In this document: positions 32,021-40,796 of the stretch, piece by piece | How the letters are laid out: every line of letters begins with the position of its first letter | Position numbering within the stretch: position 1 is the first letter of the stretch | NCBI GenBank assembly: GCA_017514045.1 | Contig: JAFWLS010000020.1 | Coordinates: 25,248-89,247 of the forward strand | DNA from: Candidatus Saccharimonadota bacterium | GTDB lineage: Bacteria; Patescibacteriota; Saccharimonadia; Saccharimonadales; Saccharimonadaceae | Direction: 5' to 3' | DNA length: 64,000 bases | Notes under the pieces: generated by a model | What the model was told of the DNA's origin: nothing | Seen by the model: only the letters and a program-made list of their open reading frames with translations | The model's database searches: none | Translations under genes and position numbers: made by a program

Positions 32021-34459
32021 TTAGACTACTTCCGCACCGAGCGTCTTGAGATTATTAGTAATTTTATCTATTATATCAGATATTTCGTGAGAATCGAGAG
32101 TTTTTGTTTCGTTCGCGATTTCTAGATGGAACGAAATATTCTTCTCGTCTCCATCTGGTTTTCGGAAGATGGAAATTGGCTCTAGTACGTATATGATGTT
32201 TTGAATTTGGCCCAGAACGCTCTTAATGCCAGATTCGATGTCGATGTAGTTGGTCTCTGTTTTGACGCGAAAAGTAAGATCGCGCGAGACAAACGGGAAC
32301 TTAGAAAGCTTTATGGCCGCTTTTTGACTTTTCTTAGCGAAGAGACAAGGCTCTAGATTGATACGAACCGAAGAGATGGGGGGCGTGAGTTTGAAGCGCT
32401 TCAGAACAGATGATTTGATTTCGCCAAATTCTCCGATGCGCGCTCCTTCGAGATAAATTGCTCCAGCATGCAGTGGCTCGAGTATATTTGAATTATCGAT
32501 TGGTTTGACATCGAGTTTTAAGGCGAGCGTGTTCGCTAATTCGTTCAAGATGTGCTTAGCGAGGAAATAGTCACCAAATAGCGTGAGCCCGAGTTCCGTT
32601 TGTACTACCGGGACGTTTTCATCTGTTAACCCCCAAGATTTTTTGGAGACTTGGTTTATTTCATAGAGTGTAAAATCTTTGTAGCCGCTTTTTTCGTTGG
32701 CACGTAACTTATCAAGCAGCGACGGCACTATCGACTGGCGGAAACATTCTAGCTCTGGTGAAATTGAGTTTACTATTTTATAGGAGTCCTCAATATCCTC
32801 ATTGACTTTTTCTTGTAAGCCCTTTGATACGAATGAATAGGTTAATAACTCATTTGCCCCTAGTCGTTCGGAAAGAATCGTTCTGAGTTGATTTTTGAAT
32901 TCGAACATCGGATCAATTTCTGGGCATACGAATGGGCGTTGCGGGAAGGTAAGTGGAAGATTGTCGAAGCCGAGCATACGCCCCACTTCTTCTGCAATGT
33001 CCTCTTTAATGTGGATGTCTGTACGCCAGAGCGGAGCGGCAACTGTTAGTTTTTCGCCTGTCGATTTTATTTCAAATCCAGTGTTTTCTAGAGTGCGTAC
33101 AATTAGCTCGGGAGAGTAATCGGAACCAAGGAGGTTATTAATATCGCTGACCGAAAGTGCAATAACCTCTTTTTTAAGCGGAAGAGGCACCATGTATTTA
33201 CGTGCAACAAAATTGACTTTGGAAGCTCCGGCGATAATGGCTATTTCTTGCGCGGCAGCGAGCATGACTCGTTCGCAGTTGACAATGGGCTGTCCTTTAG
33301 TGAAGCGAGTAATTGCTTCACTAAAGATACCATGCGCCATCTGAGTCTTGCGCAGGTTATATAGTGAGAAGGTCGCGGATTCTAGGATAACGCGACGAGT
33401 TGATTCATCTATTTTGGTTGATTCTCCGCCCATTGCTCCGGCCAGTGCGACCGGCGTATCGTTTGAGCAAATTAAAATATCGGACGGGGTGAGGGATATT
33501 TCTTTTCCATCAAGAAGAACTATTTTTTCGTCATTGCGAGCGAGCCGCACATTAATCTTTGGCTCTTTTGTGCCGCCAACGGCGATGAACTTATCATAAT
33601 CAAACGCGTGGAGTGGTTGGCCAGTTAAGAGCATGTAATGATTGGTGACGTCTACAATTTTGGAAATAGGGTGCATACCTGCTTTGGCAAGAAAGGCAGC
33701 ATTTTTGTCGAAGTAGGGGTTTTTCTCTAGCGGATTATCTAAATCAATTATGGCGCAGGTATAGCATGGACAGATTTCTGCAGATTCGATAGATATTATT
33801 CCATCTTTTACGTTTGCGTCGGCAGATGGCATACCCGGTGTTCGAAACATCTGGCCTAGGATACCTGCTACTTCGCGGGCGAAACCCCAAATTCCGAAAC
33901 AATCAGGGCGATGAGTAAGCGACTTATTCTCAACTTCAATAATTTTGTCGTTCAGATCTAAAATATCCGCCAGTAAATCGCCTGGCTTGGCGGTTTCGGG
34001 ATCGAGCGAAATGATTCCCTCATGATCTTCTCCTAGAGCAAGTTCGTCAGCTGCGGCGAGCATGCCGTAGCTTTCAAAGCCGCGAAGAGGACGAGCGGTT
34101 ATTTCAAATGGGTTATCAGTATTAAAAGTAGATGGGACGATGGCACCAGGGGCAATCCAAGCAGCCAACATACCTTTTTTTACATTTGGAGCGCCGCAAA
34201 CGACTTGAATATATCCATCATGTTCTGGATCTACTTCGGCGTTCAGTTCTTTTCCGGCATCAATTTGACAGAGATGAAGATGCGTTCCCTCGATTGGTTC
34301 GGCTGATTTGACCTTAACGACATAAATTTTTTTATATTTCGGAGCAAGGTCTTCTACGCTTTCAATTTCAACAAGACGAGAACCGATAAGTTTGAATAAT
34401 TCATCATCACTGATTTGGATTTTTACTAGACGTTTAAGCTCATTTAGTGATATTAGCAT
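32021..34459 (-). CDS. pheT: Phenylalanyl-tRNA synthetase beta subunit
   Basis: 812 residues. Domain order: N-terminal part, the EMAP/tRNA-binding insert (about 42-160), B3/B4 editing domain with SKIVDVTNHYMLLTGQPLHA, B5, the catalytic-like fold, and the C-terminal FDX-ACB anticodon domain (KLSKFPFVSRDLTFRV). It works with PheS as an alpha2-beta2 tetramer. The ATG is 1 nt after the pheS stop codon, and its AAGGAG site is made by the last codons of pheS, so the two are translationally coupled. Confidence 0.97.
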   Translation of the reverse strand: MLISLNELKRLVKIQISDDELFKLIGSRLVEIESVEDLAPKYKKIYVVKVKSAEPIEGTHLHLCQIDAGKELNAEVDPEHDGYIQVVCGAPNVKKGMLAAWIAPGAIVPSTFNTDNPFEITARPLRGFESYGMLAAADELALGEDHEGIISLDPETAKPGDLLADILDLNDKIIEVENKSLTHRPDCFGIWGFAREVAGILGQMFRTPGMPSADANVKDGIISIESAEICPCYTCAIIDLDNPLEKNPYFDKNAAFLAKAGMHPISKIVDVTNHYMLLTGQPLHAFDYDKFIAVGGTKEPKINVRLARNDEKIVLLDGKEISLTPSDILICSNDTPVALAGAMGGESTKIDESTRRVILESATFSLYNLRKTQMAHGIFSEAITRFTKGQPIVNCERVMLAAAQEIAIIAGASKVNFVARKYMVPLPLKKEVIALSVSDINNLLGSDYSPELIVRTLENTGFEIKSTGEKLTVAAPLWRTDIHIKEDIAEEVGRMLGFDNLPLTFPQRPFVCPEIDPMFEFKNQLRTILSERLGANELLTYSFVSKGLQEKVNEDIEDSYKIVNSISPELECFRQSIVPSLLDKLRANEKSGYKDFTLYEINQVSKKSWGLTDENVPVVQTELGLTLFGDYFLAKHILNELANTLALKLDVKPIDNSNILEPLHAGAIYLEGARIGEFGEIKSSVLKRFKLTPPISSVRINLEPCLFAKKSQKAAIKLSKFPFVSRDLTFRVKTETNYIDIESGIKSVLGQIQNIIYVLEPISIFRKPDGDEKNISFHLEIANETKTLDSHEISDIIDKITNNLKTLGAEVV

Positions 34460-34460
34460 G

Positions 34461-35408
34461 CTAAAACTCCTTCAAGAATTCAAGTTTACCCGATTCGAAG
34501 TAGCGAACGTCGTTGATGCCATATTTGAGCATGACTAGACGGTCGATCCCTCCACCCCATGCAAAACCTTTATAAATATTCGGGTCGATACCGGCAGTTT
34601 TTAGTACGTTGGGATGAATCATGCCGCACCCACCCATTTCTAGCCAGCCGTCGCCCTTGCCACCGAGTGCTTTTGGTTTTTCAATTTGAAATTCGAGGCT
34701 GGGTTCTGTAAACGGGAAGAAACCTGGCTGGGTTTTGATATTAAGCTTTTGCCCATAGTATGTTTCGAAGAAGTTTTTCCAGGTTGCTAACATTTGACCG
34801 AGCGTGGCATCCTTTGAGACGAACACGCCCTCACATTGGTAGAAGGTATGTTCATGAGTGGCGTCAACGTCTTCGTTTCTGAAGACTCGGCCTGGTACTA
34901 CAACTGCAATCTGGCCGTATTTGTCTAGGTGGTCACGAAACCTGGTGAGCGCGCGATATTGCATAGTCGATGTATGTGCTGGCGGTATGAAGCCTTCACT
35001 GGTCCTGAATGTATCGTATCCGTCGCGAGCTGGATGCTCTTTCGGGAAGTTTAAAGAATCGAACATATGAAATTCATCATCTAGCTGGCGAGCTTCGATA
35101 ACGCTAAACCCCATTTGTCGATAGATATCGGCAACGTGCGCTAGTTCTGTGGCGAGCGGGTGTTTGGTTCCCGAGGCAGTTTTGAACGGTTTTGCGTTCT
35201 CGCCAAAAGGAGCAGTAAGGTCAATTGGTTTAATGTCGGCAGATTCAGCAAGTTCTTCTTGCTCTCGGATTGCAGCGAGAATAGCGGCTTTTCTGGAGTT
35301 GATTTTCTCGCCAAATGATTTACGCTCAGCTTCAGGCAGAGTTTTTATTTTGGCGTATTCTCGCCCGAGGTTTTTAAGCTCGAGCTTAAGTTCTTCTAGA
35401 CTTGACAT
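34461..35408 (-). CDS. pheS: Phenylalanyl-tRNA synthetase alpha subunit
   Basis: 315 residues; the catalytic class II subunit. A short N-terminal coiled coil (1-55) is followed by class II motifs: FHMFDSLNFPKEHPARDGYD region, FRNEDVDATHEHTFYQCEGV (motif 2) and the C-terminal GGGIDRLVMLKYGI (motif 3 with its Arg). About 20-30 residues shorter than usual in the N-terminal arm. First gene of the five-gene operon ending at the terminator 29286-29313. The ATG follows a -10 box by 7 nt. Confidence 0.97.
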   Translation of the reverse strand: MSSLEELKLELKNLGREYAKIKTLPEAERKSFGEKINSRKAAILAAIREQEELAESADIKPIDLTAPFGENAKPFKTASGTKHPLATELAHVADIYRQMGFSVIEARQLDDEFHMFDSLNFPKEHPARDGYDTFRTSEGFIPPAHTSTMQYRALTRFRDHLDKYGQIAVVVPGRVFRNEDVDATHEHTFYQCEGVFVSKDATLGQMLATWKNFFETYYGQKLNIKTQPGFFPFTEPSLEFQIEKPKALGGKGDGWLEMGGCGMIHPNVLKTAGIDPNIYKGFAWGGGIDRLVMLKYGINDVRYFESGKLEFLKEF

Positions 35409-35415
35409 ATTATAT

Positions 35416-35424
35416 ATTATATCA
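35416..35424 (-). promoter_or_regulatory. Extended -10 of pheS
   Basis: Minus strand TGA-TATAAT (-10 at 35421-35416), 7 nt, ATG at 35408. Only 27 bp separate this start from the upstream gene. Confidence 0.7.
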
Positions 35425-35435
35425 CTAAAAACAGA

Positions 35436-35669
35436 TTAGAGAAGAATGATAAATATAAGCGATGCGGCAGCTAGAATGATTAGAATAAACCAAATCCAAC
35501 CGAATCTGCCGGTTTTTTCGTATTGTTCAAAGTATTCTGAATCAGCTATAAAATCTGGGTCTTCGCCATCGGCTTTTTGTGTACGTTCGACTTTTTCCTT
35601 AAGATCGGCATTGATTCTGCGTGATAAAGCACGATTGTCGTCTTCATCTTTAGTGACTATTACGCCCAT
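35436..35669 (-). CDS. Small tail-anchored membrane protein, unknown function
   Basis: 77 residues. A charged cytoplasmic part (1-53; DDNRALSRRINADLKEKVER) ends in one C-terminal helix (about 55-77), FGWIWFILIILAAASLIFII. AAAAGGA lies before the ATG. No known family. It sits just upstream of pheS on the same strand. Confidence 0.6.
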   Translation of the reverse strand: MGVIVTKDEDDNRALSRRINADLKEKVERTQKADGEDPDFIADSEYFEQYEKTGRFGWIWFILIILAAASLIFIILL

Positions 35670-35736
35670 TTTAAATCCTTTTCTTCTTCAATTTTCAAAT
35701 TTTGATTAGTCTATTATATCATATTCGAAAAAAGTA

Positions 35737-35745
35737 TGATATAAT
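35737..35745 (+). promoter_or_regulatory. Extended -10 of the aquaporin-family gene
   Basis: TGA-TATAAT (-10 at 35740-35745), no clear -35. A leader of about 20 nt carries AAGGAGG before ATG 35773, so this gene is not leaderless. Confidence 0.6.
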
Positions 35746-35772
35746 GCGTACAAATATCAACTAAGGAGGTTT

Positions 35773-36711
35773 ATGGCCAAATCCAAAAAGTCTGGTAAGA
35801 AAACAACCAAGGCGACCCAATCCGTGAAAGAAGACAAACTTCTTGTAAAAGACAAAAAGGTGGAGAAAAAATCGACAGTTAAGAAGGCTGATAAAACCGT
35901 GAAGGCTAAGGTCGAAAAAGTCGAAGTTAAATCTAATGACAAAAAGAATGGTTTCTGGAAAAAGTTCTTCGCAAAGAAGTACACCGAGAACGAGAACATT
36001 CTAACAATTTTTAAAGACAAGAAGGCGTACGGTGCGCTTCTTGGCGAGCTCTTTGGGACAATGTTTATTACGATGTTGATTTTGACTCTTGGTCTATATC
36101 AACTACTATATCTATTCTTAATTTTTATTGTGATTTTTGTAGCCGTTCACAGGCTGTCCGGTGCACACCTTAATCCGATTGCTACCGTAGGCATGATGGT
36201 GACTCGCAGAATATCTGTGATTCGTGGCGTGCTTTATCTGCTTGCACAAGTTGTCGGGGCGTGGCTAGGCCTCACCATTATCGATATCTTCTTGAAGGCT
36301 AGTGGTGCCGAGGTTGAGCTTCCTGGCATGACGGCAACGCCAGATGGAATGTTCTGGGCGGTGTCAATGATTGAGTTCTTTGGCGCTTCTATAATCGGCT
36401 TCTTCTTTAGCCGCGCACAGCAATATCGCCACAGTTCACTAACCTTTGGCGCGATGGTATCTGGCGGTACGATACTTGCTCTTATTCTTGTCTATATTAT
36501 TTCCGCTAATTACTTCTCTCTAGAGGGCACATTCATGCTTAACCCGGCAGTCTCGTTGATGTATCAGATTTTGCCACAAAGCGCAAATGGGGTAGGCGAA
36601 TTACTTGGCGGAATTGCTATCGCATTGGTTACCTACGTAGTTTTCCCGATCGTCGGCGGCGTACTTGGTTTTTATCTATCCGATATCACTGAAGCATTGG
36701 TTGAAGACTAG
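35773..36711 (+). CDS. Aquaporin/glycerol-facilitator (MIP) family protein with Lys-rich N-terminal extension
   Basis: 312 residues. Residues 1-75 are a very Lys-rich hydrophilic extension (cytoplasmic by the positive-inside rule). Residues 84-310 have six membrane helices and two half-helix loops. The first NPA box is SGAHLNPIATVG (Asn-Pro-Ile, 134-136) and the second is LNPAVSLM (257-259). The Arg that follows the second NPA in nearly all aquaporins and forms the selectivity filter is Val260. Water, glycerol or another small solute could pass; specificity cannot be assigned. Monocistronic, with AAGGAGG and a terminator. Confidence 0.85.
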   Translation: MAKSKKSGKKTTKATQSVKEDKLLVKDKKVEKKSTVKKADKTVKAKVEKVEVKSNDKKNGFWKKFFAKKYTENENILTIFKDKKAYGALLGELFGTMFITMLILTLGLYQLLYLFLIFIVIFVAVHRLSGAHLNPIATVGMMVTRRISVIRGVLYLLAQVVGAWLGLTIIDIFLKASGAEVELPGMTATPDGMFWAVSMIEFFGASIIGFFFSRAQQYRHSSLTFGAMVSGGTILALILVYIISANYFSLEGTFMLNPAVSLMYQILPQSANGVGELLGGIAIALVTYVVFPIVGGVLGFYLSDITEALVED

Positions 36712-36725
36712 TCCAAGGCTAAGAG

Positions 36726-36751
36726 AAAAGACGCACTCACGTGCGTCTTTT
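36726..36751. terminator. Intrinsic terminator between the MIP gene and metG
   Basis: AAAAGACGCAC, loop TCAC, GTGCGTCTTTT: 11-bp perfect stem with T runs on both strands. Confidence 0.93.
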
Positions 36752-36771
36752 TCGTGTTTAAATAAGAGCGA

Positions 36772-38202
36772 TTATTGTTTTGGGAAAAGTGGTGAAGGGA
36801 TAGTAATCTTTTCGCCGAAAACCGCTTGTATTTTTGCTGCGGTTTCCGGGAGGAATGGGATGAGGAGCTGATTTGCAAGAAGGAGTTTTTTATCGAGATC
36901 TATGAGAATATCCTTTGCTTTTTCTGGGTCGGTTTTTGCAATAGCCCAAGGTTGTTTATCGTTTATTTCTTTATTCAGATCCTGGATTAAACTCCAGGTA
37001 TAATCGAAGGCTTTAGAAAAATTGAGGTTGTTCATGTATTGGCAGTAGTTTTGGTCAACGAGTGCTTTTTGTTTAATCTCTGCATGGTCTGACGAAGTGA
37101 TGGAGATTGCGTTCTTGCTGCTCAATACAGCGAGACGTTGGACTAGATTACCAAGATCGTTTGCTAATTCACCAGAATACGCTGAATCAAATTTGTCCCA
37201 CGTAAAATCGGAGTCTTCAAAAGTATCTACATGGCGAAGAAAATAATAACGGAAAGGATCAAGGCCATATTTATCGATGATTTCGTTTGGATCTACGACG
37301 TTGCCGATGCTTTTGCTCATTTTTTGGCCATCGACAAAGATATGACCATGAGAAAGAATTACTTTAGGAAGGGGCAGGCCCAGCGCAAGAAGTATGGATG
37401 GCCAGATGATGGCGTGAAAACGGAGAATATCTTTACCGACAAATTGTACGTCCGCTGGCCAGTATTCCGAAATGTCTTGTTCTGGATAGCCAAGAACGGT
37501 GATGTAGTTGGCAAGAGCATCCATCCAAACGTACATGACTTGCTCTTCATCTTCTGGTACAGGTATGCCCCACGAGATATTTTTTTTAGGACGCGAGATT
37601 GATACGTCTGGCGAATTTTCTAATAGTTTGAGAATCTCGCGTTTACGAAATTCTGGTAGTATTTGCATGTCGCCAGATTCTATGGCAGACTGTATGCGTT
37701 CTTTGAAGTCCGAGATACGCAGATAATAATTCTTTTCCGATAAACGTTCGTATGGAGTTTGGTGGTCTGGGCAGATACCATGATTCTCTTCGTATTCTTT
37801 TTCCGTTATAAATCCTTCACAACCAGCACAATACCAGCCATCATAAGTAGATGGATAGATGTGTTCTTTGACTCTTCTCCATATTTCTTGAACTCGTTGT
37901 TGGTGTTTTGGATCGGAGGTTCGAATAAAGTCTGTAGGTTCGACGCCTAGCTTTGTGATAAAGTCACGAAATAATTGAGCATTGTCGTCGACGTATTGTT
38001 CTACTGGAATTCCTAGACTAAGAGCCTTGTTGTAAATTTTGTTACCGTGTTCATCTGTGCCGGCCTGAAAACGAACTTTGGTCCCGTGCATGTCATAAAA
38101 ACGGCAATAAACGTCCGCTAAAAGATAATCAAGAGCATGACCGACATGAGGGGTGCCATTTACATAAGGAATTGCTGTGGTAATATATGGAATCTTAGAC
38201 AT
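36772..38202 (-). CDS. metG: Methionyl-tRNA synthetase
   Basis: 476 residues. Class I HIGH motif as HVGH in PYVNGTPHVGHALDYLLADV, KMSKS as KMSKSIGNV, and the MetRS zinc knuckle CAGC...CPDH. The anticodon-binding helical domain follows; the C-terminal tRNA-binding (EMAP) domain is absent, as in many short MetRS. It lies 4 nt downstream of the tail-anchored protein gene 38207 and has no ribosome-binding site of its own, so coupling to that gene is likely. Confidence 0.97.
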   Translation of the reverse strand: MSKIPYITTAIPYVNGTPHVGHALDYLLADVYCRFYDMHGTKVRFQAGTDEHGNKIYNKALSLGIPVEQYVDDNAQLFRDFITKLGVEPTDFIRTSDPKHQQRVQEIWRRVKEHIYPSTYDGWYCAGCEGFITEKEYEENHGICPDHQTPYERLSEKNYYLRISDFKERIQSAIESGDMQILPEFRKREILKLLENSPDVSISRPKKNISWGIPVPEDEEQVMYVWMDALANYITVLGYPEQDISEYWPADVQFVGKDILRFHAIIWPSILLALGLPLPKVILSHGHIFVDGQKMSKSIGNVVDPNEIIDKYGLDPFRYYFLRHVDTFEDSDFTWDKFDSAYSGELANDLGNLVQRLAVLSSKNAISITSSDHAEIKQKALVDQNYCQYMNNLNFSKAFDYTWSLIQDLNKEINDKQPWAIAKTDPEKAKDILIDLDKKLLLANQLLIPFLPETAAKIQAVFGEKITIPSPLFPKQ

Positions 38203-38206
38203 TGCG

Positions 38207-38878
38207 TTAGATTGCGAAGGCTAGGACTAGGACCAGAACAATAATAATGAGAGCCCCGCCGCCTACAATAGCCAGTACGGGGCGTTTTTTGATCTTTTCA
38301 AGCAGTCCACTAAGGTTGATATCTTTGCTGTGTTTTGCGGCGTCTGGTTGTTGTGCGGGGTCGTTGAAGGCGACAGACGGAGTAGTCTTGGTAGCCTCTT
38401 CGCCGACAATTGGTGTGTTGGTGGTTGGATCCATCGCCGGGCTTTGATTTGTTACTAGCCCTGCTTCTGGAGTAGTAAAATTAGCTGAGGGTGCTGCGCC
38501 GGTAAACGGAGTGGGTTCCGTGTTAGGTGTAGCTGTTGCGTCTGGGACAGTGTTTAAATCATTAAGAGGAACCGCCGATGGAGCATTTGGGGCGGTTGCA
38601 GTAGCTTCTTCGGGGACATCCGCGATTGCTTGTTGAAGGAGTGAAGCATCAAGAGTTGGAACTTCGGGCACGGCAGGAGTCGCTTCCGGTGTAGTTGGCG
38701 ATGGGGCTGTCGAATCAAGCGTTGGCATAGCGTTAGATACTGGAGCAGCGTCAATTGTCGGATCGACAGTAGACGCAGGAGCGGCGCTAAGCGTAGGAGC
38801 GGCTGCGGCAGCCGGATTGATTGGCGTTTCCGGTACAATCGGATTCGGTGCAATTGGATTGTTTGGATCTTGATTCAT
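38207..38878 (-). CDS. Pro/Ala/Thr-rich tail-anchored membrane protein
   Basis: 223 residues. Residues 1-185 are low-complexity and disordered (Pro, Ala, Thr, Asn; many PTLD/PVP motifs). A short basic helix, SGLLEKIKKRPVLA, precedes one C-terminal membrane helix (about 200-223), giving a cytoplasmic N-terminal tail. It resembles in design the tails at 6730 and 7708. Ribosome-binding site AAGGGAG. No known family. Confidence 0.62.
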   Translation of the reverse strand: MNQDPNNPIAPNPIVPETPINPAAAAAPTLSAAPASTVDPTIDAAPVSNAMPTLDSTAPSPTTPEATPAVPEVPTLDASLLQQAIADVPEEATATAPNAPSAVPLNDLNTVPDATATPNTEPTPFTGAAPSANFTTPEAGLVTNQSPAMDPTTNTPIVGEEATKTTPSVAFNDPAQQPDAAKHSKDINLSGLLEKIKKRPVLAIVGGGALIIIVLVLVLAFAI

Positions 38879-38919
38879 GTTTTCTCTCCCTTAGGTTTAT
38901 AACAAAACTTAATAATATT

Positions 38920-39711
38920 TTACCGTTCTTTAATAGTTTTGACAAGCTTCACGTAATCCTGTAAGTTTAGGTCTGATGGACGCGCAGTCGCGTTGATATT
39001 TAATTTCGAAAGTACTTCTTCTGCGTCTATTTTAGATAGATTCGTAAATGTGGATAGATTGGCAGAAAGTTTCTTACGCGGACTTGCAAATGACCTGTGA
39101 ATAAAATCCAGCGTTTCTTCATTTGTGATCGGCTTTTCTCTTGGTTGAATGATTATTAGTCTGGAGTTTACCTTTGGAGGCGGAGTAAAGAATTCTTTAG
39201 TAACGATTGGTCCTAAGTGAGCTTCGGCGTAGTTGTCTACAAATAAACTAAGCGAGGAATTATTTAGTTTAGATTCTTTCGGGCAGATTTTGTCGGCGAC
39301 TTCTTTTTGGATTAGCAGGACAATTTGTTCTGGATGATTTTTGGCTGTTAATAGCTTTTCTATAATAGGTGAAGTGATGTAGTAAGGGATATTTCCGGCG
39401 ACGACATAAGGTTCCTTGACGTTTTCCAAGTCATATTTTAGGAAGTCTTGGTTTACGACATTCAGGTTTTTACCCGGGAACGATTTGGGTAGATTTGCGG
39501 CGAGTTGTTCGTCATACTCTATGGCTAGAACTTTATTAAAGCGTCGCAATAAGCTTGACGTGAGAGTGCCGAGGCCTGGGCCTATTTCTATACATAAATT
39601 TACGCCCTTTTCTAGGGATTCTTCTGGCAAATCACACGCATAATCAGCTATGATTTCGAGCGTAGGGCGATCTTTGAGCCAGTTTTGACCGAGAGATTTT
39701 TTATTTTTCAT
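38920..39711 (-). CDS. rsmA: 16S rRNA dimethyladenosine transferase (KsgA/RsmA)
   Basis: 263 residues from ATG 39711, which overlaps the stop codon of the upstream gene by one base (TAATG). An in-frame start eight codons further up overlaps that gene. It has KSLGQNWL, the SAM motif EIGPGLGTLT, and the catalytic NIPYY. It dimethylates two adjacent adenines at the 3' end of 16S rRNA. The order YabE-like gene then ksgA recalls the yabE-rnmV-ksgA order of Bacillus. Confidence 0.96.
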   Translation of the reverse strand: MKNKKSLGQNWLKDRPTLEIIADYACDLPEESLEKGVNLCIEIGPGLGTLTSSLLRRFNKVLAIEYDEQLAANLPKSFPGKNLNVVNQDFLKYDLENVKEPYVVAGNIPYYITSPIIEKLLTAKNHPEQIVLLIQKEVADKICPKESKLNNSSLSLFVDNYAEAHLGPIVTKEFFTPPPKVNSRLIIIQPREKPITNEETLDFIHRSFASPRKKLSANLSTFTNLSKIDAEEVLSKLNINATARPSDLNLQDYVKLVKTIKER

Positions 39712-40784
39712 TAGATGCCGTCTCTCCTCGTCCAATCAGTAGCAAGATCGAATTGCTCTGGGTTAGTGGTGGCAAATGTGCCAGTATCATAAACGCGCCC
39801 TAGCCCCAATGATGTTTCTACTATAGAACAACGTGGATAACGTGAGAGGTTGGCCGCAACAAGGATATAGCCTTCGTCGTCGGTTTTCGCCCCGTCATCA
39901 CGAACTGAATAACTAGATTTTCCGCAGAATCCCATGACTCCCGACATATTAAGGTCATAGTAGGTTTCTTGACGTTCGACATAATTGCCGTTTAGATCTT
40001 TAGCTGTATACCGGTTACGCCCCATAGAGGCGGTGAGCGGTGTAGCGTTTTTGATACTGGTACCGACAGCTACTATGCGATTAACTGGATTACGAACGAT
40101 CTCTTCTTTCACTAGTTCTCGCTTGACTTCTACTCCACCTATTGTTTTTATTTTGTAGACCTTTTTAACTTTCCCTAGTTCGCCAAGCTGACGGACTTCT
40201 TCTGAGCCGGTAGGAATATTGTAGTCTCGGATAGTTTCTGTTTCGAAATTAATGTCCTCCTCGATCGTAACCGTATCGCCGTTACCACGCGTGACACGAT
40301 ATGTCGCAGAAATTCCCGATTCCAAGAAGCTTGCGGTTGGTATCAATTCCACTAAATCATCATCATAGATAGTAAACCCAGCGGAGCGAGCCACTGTATA
40401 TGGTTCATAACTAGTGACTTGAGCGTGACGGGAATTGACCCCATCAAGGATTAGAACTGGATGCGAGCGATAGATATTGATGTAATAGTTGTTAGCGTCG
40501 ATGACGGTATCTACACTTGGCGAAATGTTGTCAGTTGGGTCTAAGGTAATTTTTAGTCGTTCTAAAACATCTGCGACTGTCGTTGCATCTGTTTTGACAG
40601 TTTTTTTAGATTCTCCATCATAGACCGTAATAAAATGACTTGGTCCAGATTCTACATATTCGAAGTTTTCTCGATCTTCTTCTGCAAAAGAAGCGGTTGG
40701 TGCAAGTTTTATACCTATTAAGAAAAATACAGTAATCAACAAAATGCCAAAAAGATAAATCAACTTATCGGATTTAATCCGCAT
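39711..40784 (-). CDS. YabE-like cell-wall protein (DUF348, G5 and 3D domains)
   Basis: 357 residues. A signal anchor (about 8-34) is followed by two DUF348-type ubiquitin-like repeats (ITVYDGESKKTVKTDATTVA; YEPYTVARSAGFTIYDDDLV) and a G5 domain (about 195-245; VYKIKTIGGVEVKRELVKEE). The C-terminal 3D domain has its aspartates (YDLNMSG..., VYDTGTF, QFDLATDW). The 3D domain is a lytic-transglycosylase-like wall-cutting fold (as in YabE and Rpf/Sps proteins). Probable role: peptidoglycan remodelling. Upstream of and overlapping ksgA. Confidence 0.85.
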   Translation of the reverse strand: MRIKSDKLIYLFGILLITVFFLIGIKLAPTASFAEEDRENFEYVESGPSHFITVYDGESKKTVKTDATTVADVLERLKITLDPTDNISPSVDTVIDANNYYINIYRSHPVLILDGVNSRHAQVTSYEPYTVARSAGFTIYDDDLVELIPTASFLESGISATYRVTRGNGDTVTIEEDINFETETIRDYNIPTGSEEVRQLGELGKVKKVYKIKTIGGVEVKRELVKEEIVRNPVNRIVAVGTSIKNATPLTASMGRNRYTAKDLNGNYVERQETYYDLNMSGVMGFCGKSSYSVRDDGAKTDDEGYILVAANLSRYPRCSIVETSLGLGRVYDTGTFATTNPEQFDLATDWTRRDGI

Positions 40785-40790
40785 GCATAT

Positions 40791-40796
40791 ATTATA
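40791..40796 (-). promoter_or_regulatory. -10 box of the YabE-like gene
   Basis: Minus strand TATAAT (40796-40791), 6 nt, ATG at 40784. It directly abuts the stop codon of the upstream Ctp gene. Confidence 0.6.
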
